Shown in pieces: positions 1 to 9,045 of a DNA stretch of 64,000 bases (the stretch's first letter is position 1; every line of letters begins with the position of its first letter). The stretch is from Progne subis subis. Taxonomy: Eukaryota > Chordata > Aves > Passeriformes > Hirundinidae. A program made the position numbers and the translations under genes. Below the pieces are notes generated by a model that was given only the letters and a program-made list of their open reading frames with translations, had not been told where the DNA came from and did not search any database. The stretch spans positions 62,001-126,000 of the forward strand of contig JAKJHU010000136.1 in the NCBI GenBank assembly GCA_022316685.1, given 5' to 3'.

Positions 1-531
1 TCATTGAGGAAATGGGACCACTTCAGCTGGGGCTTCCATCTCTCTCAATGATTCCGAGAGATTGGCCACTTGTGATCATTGATCTCAAAGACTGTTTTTT
101 CAACATTCCACTTCATCCAGATGCTCTTCGATTTGCCTTTTCCATCCCAAGTGTCAACAGGGAGGAGCCTCTGCAGAGATACCATTGGGTTGTTCTTCCT
201 CAAGGACTCCGCAACTCGCCGACCATCTGCCAATGGTTTGTTGCACGGGCACTGTCTCCAGCACCCAGGAGCAAAAATCATTCATTACATGGATGATCTG
301 CTCATTGCTGCACCCACACAACAGGAATTGCAGAGGGCTCGTGACTATGTGATCACAGAGGTGCAACATGCAGGTTTGGAAATTTCCACTTCAAAAATTC
401 AGGAAATTACACCTTGGAAATACTTAGGATGGAAAATCACTGAACAAACAGTAAAACCACAGAAAATTGAAATTAAAGCAGAAGTTAACAACTTAAAGGA
501 TTTGCAACAACTTTTGGGAGAGATCAACTAG
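1..531 (+). pseudogene. pol: E1 pol: reverse transcriptase fragment
   Basis: This is part of the reverse transcriptase that would copy viral RNA into DNA. The first frame (12-296) carries the palm motif around IDLKDCFF and the LPQGLRNSP motif. The catalytic YMDD box follows in another frame (ORF 79-531), so a frameshift lies near 240-290. The second frame ends at a TAG at 529-531, where the protein should continue into the thumb; a tryptophan codon changed by one base is the likely cause. The start of the gene lies left of the window. It is clearly non-functional as a whole. Confidence 0.82.
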
Positions 532-1476
532 ATGAGGTCCATCTTGGGGATCACAAATGATGAACTTGCGCCGTTGTTCAATCTCTTGAAAGAGGACAGT
601 AACATCAAATCTCCCAGGAGCCTCACCCCTGAGGCTCGGGAGGCCCTTGAGAAAATTGCTGGAGCCCTCCAGCAGAGACAGTCACATCGCTTTGTAACAT
701 CTTTACCTTTCTTTCTTGCAGTGTTGGGGGGAAAAATACATTTGTATGGGTTGATTTTTCAGTGGGATTCATCACAGAAAGACCCATTGTTGATTTTAGA
801 GTGGATTTTTTTATCTTACAGGTCTCTGAGGATGATCCTCTCAATGATATGATAGCTCAGATCATCATCAAAGCTAGGACCAGGCTGCAAACAATGGCAG
901 GCAAAGATTTTACAACAATTTACCTGCCTTTGAAAAAAGATTATTTTGATTGGGCTTTGCAAAAATCAGAGGATTTGCAGATTGCATTGTTAGATTACTC
1001 AGGTGTTTGTACTATTCATTTCCCAAGTCACAGACTGTTGAAAGTAAAAATAAGTTTCAGAGAAAAACCGAAAATAAGTGAAGTGCTGTTAGATGCAATA
1101 ACAGTTTTTACCGACGGCTCAAGAAAGACTCACAAATCAGTAAGTACATAGCAAGATGACATCACGGGAGAGTGGAAATCAGATATAAGAATAGTACAAG
1201 GGTCACCACAAATAGTGGAATTAGCAGCAGTGGTCAGAAATTTTGAGCTGTTCCAGCAACCTTTTAACTTGATCACAGACAGCTTATGTAGCTAATGTGG
1301 TCAAGAGGCTTGAGGGTTCACTTTTGAGAGAAGTTGACAATGAAAATTTGTATTCATATTTGCTGTGCATGAGGACATCGTTGCAAAACAGAAAACATAA
1401 ATACTTTGTCTCTCACATCAGAGCACATTCATCCCTTCCAGGTTTTTGAGCAGAAGGCAATGCACACGCAGACAAA
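532..1476 (+). pseudogene. pol: E1 pol: RT thumb/connection and RNase H remnants
   Basis: The rest of the RT connection and the RNase H domain can be followed through several frames. The thumb/connection is open at 532-852. An RNase H start with TDGS appears in the 762-1151 frame, and the second acidic motif (ITDS) lies near 1274-1285. Stops and frame changes are scattered through the stretch, including a TAG that ends the 762-1151 frame. RNase H would degrade the RNA strand during reverse transcription, but this copy is degraded. The assignment rests on order within pol and on the short acidic motifs. Confidence 0.65.
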
Positions 1477-2238
1477 TTGACCACGCCAATTTCAAGAACT
1501 TTACCGAACATTTTTGAACAGGCAAAATTGAGTCATGCATTCATCCATCAGAATGCTCAAGCACTAATGGAAGGCTTTCACATTTCCAAAAGTCAGGCAA
1601 AAGAAATCATTAGTGCTTGCCCAGATTGCCAGCTTGTGCAGCCTCCTGCATCAATGGGAGCAGTCAATCCAAGAGGATTGCACAGTTTGCAGTTATGGCA
1701 AACAGATGTCACAAAATATCCATCTTTTGGGAAACTCAAAAATGTTCATGTTTCAGTTGACACATTTTCAGGTGCAGTCTTCGCATCTTTGCACACAGGT
1801 GAGACAGCACAACATGCTTGTCGACATTTCTTGCAGGCATTTGCATCTTTAGGCGTGCCGCAAGAAATCAAAACAGATCACGGACCAACATATATAGGAA
1901 AAGTGCTTGACAAATTCCTGAAGAGGTGGGGTGTCCATCATACCTTTGGTATCCCACACTCTCCAACAGGTCAAGCAATCATTGAAAGAACACATCAAAC
2001 ACTGACATCCCTTTTGGACAGACAAAAAAGAGGAGAAGCAGACACAATACCATACATGTGGTTGAATAAAGCCTTGTATGTGTTGAATTTTCTCAATGGC
2101 TCTTTTACAGAGCCAGCTCCACCAATCATGAGGCATTTTTCAAACAGCACGAGAGCGAAACGGAAGGAAAACCCTTTGGTTTTGGTCAGAAACCCAGAAA
2201 CAGGGCAAATTGAAAGACCATTCAAATTGATAACTTAA
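1477..2238 (+). pseudogene. pol: E1 pol: integrase
   Basis: This is a 253-residue open frame for integrase, the enzyme that joins viral DNA to the host genome. It opens with the HHCC zinc-binding region (HAFIHQN, then CPDC). The catalytic core follows, with Asp in WQTDVT, Asp in KTDHGP and Glu in AIIERTH, so the DDE triad is visible. The frame ends at a TAA (2236-2238) where the inverted copy E2 reads on for about 30 more codons, so the C-terminal tail is cut short. There is no start codon of its own biological meaning, because it is normally released from a Gag-Pol polyprotein whose upstream part is broken here. Confidence 0.85.
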
Positions 2239-2412
2239 GGCAAGGGATTTGCTTGTGTCTCCACAGCAGTTAGGCCAAAGTGGCTAGCGGCAAGGCATGT
2301 GAAACCGTAACGACTCCAGAAACAAGCAGACGCAGACCCCAAGACCGGAGGAAAAAAAGTGGGCACGCAGATGTGAGCTGGTGTCAAGACAGCAGACATC
2401 CCTTCATTCTAT
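2239..2412 (+). other. E1 integrase tail and env leader
   Basis: About 170 bases hold the out-of-frame C-terminal tail of integrase and the start of the env region. I see no separate gene. The env splice acceptor would be expected here or just upstream, but I cannot identify it with confidence. Confidence 0.5.
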
Positions 2413-3867
2413 GTGCAAAAAAGACTCTGGGACTTGAGTTTTCTTTGGGGTTTGGATGGTGTTGCATTTTTAGGGATTCCCATGGGAAAAGGGCCATTGA
2501 AAATGAAAGAACTATCCTTGTGCCTCATTCTCTTTTTGGTTGCCTTGAGCAATGTTCCAGTTTTGCCCATGGCTCAACCGAAAGAAAATGTTTGGGAAAC
2601 TCTAGCCAATGCATCAGGTTTAGATACCGTCTGCCTGACACACTCAAAGCCAGGGGAAACCTTTCTCAACATGTTAGTGGGATTGCCAGTGAGCGAATGC
2701 CCGATTCCAGAAAACATCCCTCCAGAAATTTCAAAGTCCATTGTAAATCCAGTGGACCAATGGGATGTTTGGGTGAAATTCCTTCCTGTGGCTCCTTTTG
2801 AACCCCAGGAACTGGAAATTCTCGGATCAGTCCAAATGCAATTCTGTGTGAAATTCAGCCTTTCTGGAGTGGCACAAAATAAAATAGACGTCACTCCAAA
2901 CCTCAATTTTCACAGAAATTCATCATCTTGGTGTAATTACACTAAGATGCTGGACAGGCCATCCAACCATGTTCCAGCTCAGTTACCAAGGAGAAACTTT
3001 TTCATTTGTGGAAACAAAATTTGGCCCGCAATTCCTGCAAATGCCACAGGTGTTCCATGCAGCATTGGAATGCTTTCATTGCTAACACCCGACATGACAC
3101 TGATGAGAGAACTAAAACAGAGAGGGAAAAGATCTGTTCAAATGTCTGATCCAAATTGTGATGATGAGGTTCACACATGGAGCAAGGCTCAGAGAATTGC
3201 AGTTGCAATTTTTTCACCACAGGCAGCATCAGGAGCAGCCTTGACACAATTGGATCATGTGGGTTGTTGGCTGAGCAAACATGCCCGAGCTGTCTCTCTT
3301 GCACTGAGTGACATATTGTTAGATATTGACAGTGTAAGACGAGCAACTCTCCAAAACAGGGCAGCGATTGATTATCTATTGCTGACCCATGGGCATGGGT
3401 GTGAGGAATTTGAGGGAATGTGCTGCATGAATTTGTCAGATCATTCCAAATCCATTCATGAAAACATCAGGCAATTGCAGGAGAGTGTGAACAAACTTGG
3501 AGAGGTGATTGGGTCATGGATGGATGGTTTGTTCAATTTATTTGACCTTTCATCGCTGTGGAAGGAACTTTTAAAAATAGTTATATATATTTTAGTAGGG
3601 CTTGTAATCCTTCTCATGATTTTGCCGTGTTTGTTTCTATGTATACGGCGAGCCATGGACAGAGTGGCCAAGGAAGTGTTTTTGATTCAAACAGGAGGGG
3701 GAGATGTTGGAGTCCAGGGCATTCCTTTGGTTGCCCTGGAGGGTCAGGGACCTGGGCAGGGGGCTCTGGGACCCCAGCCCAGAGCTCAGAGAGACACTGG
3801 CTTTGATCTCAGTCCATGGGAAGGACTTCCTGAACTGAGAGAGGGTTTGCAGGCCACAGGAGTGTGA
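2413..3867 (+). CDS. env: E1 envelope glycoprotein, open frame
   Basis: This is a 484-codon uninterrupted Env frame. A hydrophobic signal segment lies at about residues 31-53, so a start at one of the internal methionines (24 or 31) is as likely as the first. SU carries several N-X-S/T sites. A furin-type RGKR site lies near residue 237. The transmembrane subunit has a heptad region, a CX6CC motif (Cys 330, then Cys 337-338), and a membrane anchor at about 388-415. This TM type is shared by alpha- and gammaretroviruses, and the layout most resembles alpharetrovirus-like avian Env. The last ~54 residues are encoded inside the 3' LTR, which starts at 3705. It is the only long viral gene in the window that is fully open. 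Expression or function is not shown by sequence alone. Confidence 0.85.
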   Translation: MQKRLWDLSFLWGLDGVAFLGIPMGKGPLKMKELSLCLILFLVALSNVPVLPMAQPKENVWETLANASGLDTVCLTHSKPGETFLNMLVGLPVSECPIPENIPPEISKSIVNPVDQWDVWVKFLPVAPFEPQELEILGSVQMQFCVKFSLSGVAQNKIDVTPNLNFHRNSSSWCNYTKMLDRPSNHVPAQLPRRNFFICGNKIWPAIPANATGVPCSIGMLSLLTPDMTLMRELKQRGKRSVQMSDPNCDDEVHTWSKAQRIAVAIFSPQAASGAALTQLDHVGCWLSKHARAVSLALSDILLDIDSVRRATLQNRAAIDYLLLTHGHGCEEFEGMCCMNLSDHSKSIHENIRQLQESVNKLGEVIGSWMDGLFNLFDLSSLWKELLKIVIYILVGLVILLMILPCLFLCIRRAMDRVAKEVFLIQTGGGDVGVQGIPLVALEGQGPGQGALGPQPRAQRDTGFDLSPWEGLPELREGLQATGV

Positions 3868-4343
3868 AAAATAGTAGTTTAGTTTATCATAGAGTGAAAA
3901 AACAGTAATTTTAGGTTCATAGCATTGGAGTGAATGGGGACAAAATGTAGAATTTGGGGCGTTGTCTCCTTCTTCCTTCTCCTTCCCTCACTCCATTTCT
4001 GCTATGACGTTGGCACAAAGTAGTTAGTGAGGATTGGGTCAGTGTATAGATGACCTTTCTAGTAAGTGATAGACATTGGTAAGAAATAGTAAATAATGAA
4101 CATGTAGTAATTAGTATAAAAGATTAAGGACAGCCCAGCTCGGGGGGAGACGTGAGAAGTCCATGCAGCTGCAAACATCTTGTTGGACTGTGAGAAATTT
4201 GTAAGATAAGAAACAATAAACGAAAAATGCAACCTTGAAAAAACTAAACCTGAAGACTCCATCTCTTCCTTCGGCTTGGCTCAGAGCGGTGCAGGGGGGA
4301 AAAAGACCCTGAAACCACCTGAATGTTGGGGAAGCCCCCGACA
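3705..4343 (+). repeat. E1 3' LTR
   Basis: The LTR starts with TGTTGG and ends with CCGACA. Its start is fixed by the edge of the sister element E2, whose outer end begins with the same bases next to a target duplication. It holds a TATA box at 4115-4121 and an AATAAA signal at 4215-4220, in the order expected for U3-R-U5. The env frame reads through its first ~160 bases. Host exon sequence begins directly after it. Confidence 0.85.
4115..4121 (+). promoter_or_regulatory. TATA box of E1 LTR
   Basis: TATAAAA lies about 95 bases upstream of the AATAAA at 4215-4220, as in a retroviral U3-R arrangement. Transcription from it would run directly into the remaining exons of MROH-like copy A. Confidence 0.6.
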
Positions 4344-5552
4344 CTGGGGAACTGGCCAGACTACAGCATCTGTACCTCAGATGGGGACAAAAGGGGTGTC
4401 TTTGCCCTGGCTGTGAGTTTCTGGAACTGGCCTCTGCTTACCCTAAACCCGCCTTTCAGCAGCTCTCCACCCTCCTTCTCCCACTGCATCTCCCTGCCTC
4501 AGGCACGGGGATGAAACCTGGCCTAGGGGCAGCTTCAGGGGCACCAGGCCCGGTGCTCCCCCTGCGTCTCCCCGGGCCTCTCCCGGCCACGCTCGTGCCC
4601 TGCGGCATGGACACCTTGGCAACGAGCGCTGTCTTGGGATGGTTTGTCCTTTGCAGGCAACTGTGGTGATGTGGAAGATCCTCCAGGAGCCCTGCTGCCC
4701 ACATGTACTGATAGTGTTTTTCCCTCAACTCTTTGTGCGTCTGCTCTTCCAAGTGTTCTTCAGCACTTTGGATATGCCAGACAAGGTTGATACCTTGTGG
4801 AAGAGATGCCAGGAGCAACACGGCCTTGCCATCAGCCCCAACAGGTGCTCCATCCCAATCCTCCCGTGCCTGCCACGTCCCCATGGTAGGAGCCAGTGCT
4901 CCCAGCGTGACCCAGGCTTTGCTCTGCACACAGGTTTGCAGTTCAGACCCTCAAGTCCCTGCTCTGCCTTGTCCAGTGTGAGCATGTGGTGGTGTCAATG
5001 GAACGCAAGCGTGGCTGGGACACGCTGCTCTGTGTTGATACCCACCACTATGCCGTGGGTCTGCTGGCCAGGTGAGACCTCCTTCACTCCACTGCTTCTG
5101 GCATTTGTGCTGTGCTTGCGGTGCCCCACACATTGCTCGTGGTCGTGGACCAGTAGGCCTTGTTACCAAGGGACGGCCAAGGAGACTGGAAAAGGCTGGA
5201 AGAGGGTGCCCAGGAGCAGCCACATCTCAAAGGGCCCACATCCCCTTGCAGGGCGGTGTGGAAAGACAAGAACTGTACGAGTCAGTCCTAGGAGAGGCTC
5301 TGCCCTTGGCTCAGGGTCTTAGTGCCATTTTCCGCTTCCCAGGGAGATGGGCTATGCATCTATGCACCTGTGTAAAAGCATCTTATGCTGCCTCCTTGAG
5401 ATGCTCAGCAAAGACACGCAATACTGGGATTTCCCTGCCCTGGCGTTCCTTGTGGAGGTGAGCCTGAATTCCAGCGCTGCCTGGCTGAGCTGCCTCCCAG
5501 CTCTCTGCCCTCTCGTAGCTGCAGCTGCCTGGGATGTTGCCCGCGCCCCGCG

Positions 5553-5573
5553 CTGCTGCTGCTGCTGCTGCTG
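5553..5573 (+). repeat. (CTG)7 in a copy A intron
   Basis: There are seven CTG units in the intron between the 5343-5457 and 5648-5785 exons. The homologous intron of copy B has 17 units at 48350-48400. Confidence 0.95.
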
Positions 5574-6656
5574 TTGCCTGGGCCTGGCCCTGTGCGCTTC
5601 TGGGCTCCTGGCAGCCGGGTCCCCTGTCACTGCCCTGTGCCTTTCAGGTCCTCGAGTGCATGGACTTGAGTGGATGCAGTGACAGCATAATGAATGTCTT
5701 GTCACGGCACCTGCGGAGCCAGCGCACAGAGACGCGTCGCCAGGTTCTCAGGGCCCTCCTCCTGCTCAGAGATGATCCCTCATTGGTGAGAAGAGAGCAG
5801 CAGCTGAAGCCATGTGTGCAGTGTGGGGTTGGGGAATGCAGTCACTTGGGCTGGGCTGGGTTTTGGGCGCTGAGGCAGCTGCTCCCAGCTCTCCTGACTC
5901 CCGGTTCAGCTGCCCAAGGGCTTTGGGACAAGCCTTTGGCTTCTGGGCCCTGCAGCAGAAGAGTGGCATTTCACAAACTCCTGTTCCGTACAGACCCAAC
6001 GAATGTGGACCCTGACTAAAAGTTTTGTGGAGCTCCTGCAGGAAAATGATAGCGACGTGATCAGGATGACCATCTTCCTACTCAGCTATTTGTTTCTGGA
6101 TAAGGACACCCCAATACCCAGTCCCATTGCCTTGAGTCTGGCTGAAGTGCTCCTGCCACTCTTCGACAACGTAAGGCTCTGTGCCCCCAGCCGCGGCCAC
6201 TGGGTGCTGCCCCAACACTTTGTGCCTTGTGGATTTGCAGACCTGCACCAATGTGCAGAAGCAGCCGATGCTGATGTGTTTTTTCCTTCCTTTTATACAG
6301 GATGATAGCCAGGTGCAGCTGCTCTCAATGTTTGTCTTTCGAACATTGATGTCATTTGTAGTAGAAGAAGGAAGAAAGCCCCTGAAGAGGCCTGTGCACC
6401 AGAGCCTGGTGCCACTGTTCTTCCACTGCCAAGATGAGAATCAGCTTGTGGCAGAGGTGAGGACTCGTGGGCTGTTGGTGTTCCCCTGGGAGGGGGTTCA
6501 GCTGCCTCCTGCTCTGCTGCCTCGTGGGCTGCAGCTTCCTCCAGCCTTGGCACAGGGACACGGGTCCTATGCCCTGAACTGTGGGGCCATCTTTGTGTCT
6601 CTGCTGTGCTCCAGGCTTCTCGGACAACGCTGCTTTGTGCAGCCCAGTTCCTGGAG

Positions 6657-6662
6657 AAGCGG
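6657..6662. repeat. Target site duplication of E2, left
   Basis: AAGCGG immediately precedes the E2 end and is repeated at 13092-13097. Six bases is the usual length for class II (beta/alpha-like) retroviral integration. Confidence 0.9.
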
Positions 6663-6720
6663 TCTCGGGTTTTTTCTCTGAGATTCAGGTGGTTTTAGAG
6701 AATGCCCTGGACTCCAACAT
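6663..6720 (-). repeat. E2 3' LTR, internally deleted to 58 bp
   Basis: The first 20 bases of the LTR (6701-6720) are joined directly to its last 38 (6663-6700). Both pieces match the ends of the full 5' LTR at 12444-13091. About 590 bases, including TATA box and polyadenylation signal, are missing. The junction shows at most one base of shared sequence. Confidence 0.85.
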
Positions 6721-7991
6721 CTCCCTCTCCTGTTTGAACTAAAAACACCTCGTTGGCAACCCGGTTCATGGCCTGCCGTATGCATCGAAGCAAACATGGC
6801 AAGATCATGAGAAGAATTACAAGCCCTACTAAAATATATACAAATGTTTTTAAAATTCCCTTCCACAATGGTGAAGGGTTAAACAAATTAAACACACCAT
6901 CTATCCATGACCCAGTTACCTCTCTAAGTTTGTTCACACTCTCCTGCAATTGCTTGATGTTCTTATGAATGGATTTGGAATGATCTGACAAATTCATGCA
7001 CATTCCCTCAAATTCTTCACACCCATGCCCGTGTGCCAGCAATAGATAATCTATCGCTGCTGTGTTTTGGAGACTTGCTCGTCTTACACTGTCAACGTCT
7101 AATAACATGTCACTCAGTGCAAGAGAGGTGGCTCACGCATGTTTGCTCAGCCAACAACCCTTCCAATCCAATTGTGCCAAGGCTACTTCTGATGCTGCCT
7201 GTGGTGAAAAAAAGTGCAACCGCAATTCTCTGAGCCTTGCTCCATGTGTGAACATTGTCATCACAATTTGGACCATGCATCTTGATAGATCTTTTTCGTC
7301 TATATTTTTGTTCTCTCATCAGTGTCATGTCAGGTGTTAGCAATGAAAGCATTCCACTGCTGCATGGACCACCTTTGACTTTTGCAGGGATTGTGGGCCA
7401 AATTCTGTCCCCAGAAATGAAAAAGTTTTCTCTCAGCAATTGTGCTGGAACATGGTTGGATGGCCTGTCCAGCATCTTAGTGTAATTACACCAAGATGAT
7501 GAATTTCTGTAAAAATTGAGGTTTGGAGTGACGTCTATTGTTTTATTTTGTGCCACTCCAGAAAGGCCGAATGTCACACAAAATTGCATTTGGACTGATC
7601 CAAGAATTTCCAGTTCTTGAGGTTCAAAATGAGCCACAGGAAGGAACTTCGTCCAAACATCCCATTGGTCCACTAGATTTACAATGGACTTTGAAATCAC
7701 TGGAGGGATGTTTTCTGGAATCGGCCGTTTCCTCACTGGCAACCCCACTAAACATGTTGAGAAGGGTTTCCCTGGCTTTGAGTGTGTCAGGCAGATGGTA
7801 TCTAAACCTGATGCATTGGCTAGAGTTTCCCAAACATTCTCTTTTGGTTGAGCCACGGGCAAAACTGCAGCATTGCTAAAGGCAACCAAGGAGAGAATGA
7901 GGCACAAGGATAGCTCTTTTATGTTCAATGGCCTTTTTCCCATGGGAATCCCTAAAAATGCAACACCACCAAAGCCCCAAAGAAAACTCAA
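6695..7991 (-). pseudogene. env: E2 envelope, frameshifted
   Basis: This is a homologue of E1 env on the opposite strand. A first frame runs 7991-7110 (signal segment, SU, furin-type RRKR region and the start of TM). A second frame runs 7108-6695 (heptads, disulphide loop, membrane anchor), so the protein is split near 7109. In the loop the CX6CC motif of E1 has become CX6C, because one cysteine codon is gone. The coding end runs into the deleted 3' LTR. It is not expected to make a normal envelope. Confidence 0.85.
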
Positions 7992-8104
7992 GTTTTAGAG
8001 TCTTTTTTGCACGTAGAACGAAGGGATGTCTTCTGTCTTGACACCGGCTCACGGCCCACTTTTCTTCCTCCGGTCTTGGGGTCCCCCTCTGCTTGTGTCT
8101 GGAC

Positions 8105-8941
8105 TCAGCATGGTTTCATTTGCCTCGCCGCTAGCCACTTCAGTCTGACCGCTGTGGAGACACAAGCAAATCCCTTGCCCCAAGTTATTAATTTGAATGG
8201 TCCTTCAATCTGCCTTGTTTCTGGGTTTCTGACCAAAACCAAAGGCTTTTCCTTCCGTTTTGCTCTTGTGCTGTTTGAAAAATGTTTGATAATTGGTGGA
8301 GTTGGTTCTGCAAAAGAGCCATTGAGAAAATTCAACACATACAAGGCTTTATTCAACCACATGTATGGTGTTGCATCTGTTTCTCCTCTTTTTTGTCTGT
8401 CCAAAAGGGATGTCAGTGTTTGATGTGTTCTTTCAATGATTGCTTGACCTGTTGGAGAGTGTGGGATACCAAAGGTATGATGGACACCCCACCTCTTCAG
8501 GAATTTGTCAAGCACTTTTCCTATATATGTTGGTCCGTGATCTGTTTTGATTTCTTGCGGCACGCCTAAAGATGCAAATGCCTGCAAGAAATGTCGACAA
8601 GCATGTTGTGCTGTCTCACCTGTGTGCAAAGATGCGAAGACTGCACCTGAAAATGTGTCAACTGAAACATGAATATTTTTGAGTTTCCCAAAAGAAGGAT
8701 ATTTTGTGACATCAGTTTGCTATAGCTGCAAACTGTACAATCCTCGTGGATTGGCTGCTCCCATGGAAGCAGGAGGCTGTACAAGCTGGCAATCTGGGCA
8801 AGCACTAATGATTTCCTTTGCCTGACTTTTGGAAATATGAAAAGTTTCCATTAGTGCTTGAGCATTCTGATGGATGAATGCATGACTCAATTTTGCCTGT
8901 TCAAAAATGTTCGGTAAAGTCCTTGAAATTGGCGTGGTCAA
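8105..8941 (-). pseudogene. pol: E2 integrase, one in-frame stop
   Basis: The integrase reads in one frame from 8941 to 8105, apart from a TAG at about 8718-8720, where E1 has the Trp of WQTD. The zinc site (HAFIHQN and CPDC) and the core acids (TDHGP and IIERTH) are present. Its C-terminal tail is longer than that of E1, which has an earlier stop. The upstream pol domains are deleted: integrase sequence begins within about 100 bases of the gag stop. Confidence 0.83.
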
Positions 8942-9045
8942 TTTGTCTGCGTGTGCATTACCTTCTACTAAAAATCTTAAAAGAAATAAATGTGCCTTGA
9001 CGTGAGAAACAGCGTACTTACATTTTCTGTGTTACAACAATGTTC

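Larger units (their letters stand above)
1..4343 (+). mobile_element. ERV E1, class II-like, 3' part
   Basis: This is a retroviral provirus truncated by the window edge. In order it shows the palm of reverse transcriptase, RNase H remnants, integrase, env and a 3' LTR that ends at 4343. The pol motifs (YMDD, an integrase zinc site and DDE core) and its sister copy E2, which lies inverted at 6663-13091, place it in a class II (beta/alpha-like) avian family. The pol genes are broken by frameshifts and stops, while env is open. The 3' LTR abuts an exon of MROH-like copy A, so the insertion probably hit that gene. The other LTR and its target duplication lie outside the window; the bases just after the LTR (4344-4349, ctgggg) are the candidate duplicate to look for. 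Confidence 0.88.

Noticed and set aside
4639..5322. A 227-codon plus-strand open frame
   Set aside because: It reads through two inferred introns of copy A in a frame that differs from the exons after the first. The GT-AG exon model and paralogue alignment explain the region better.
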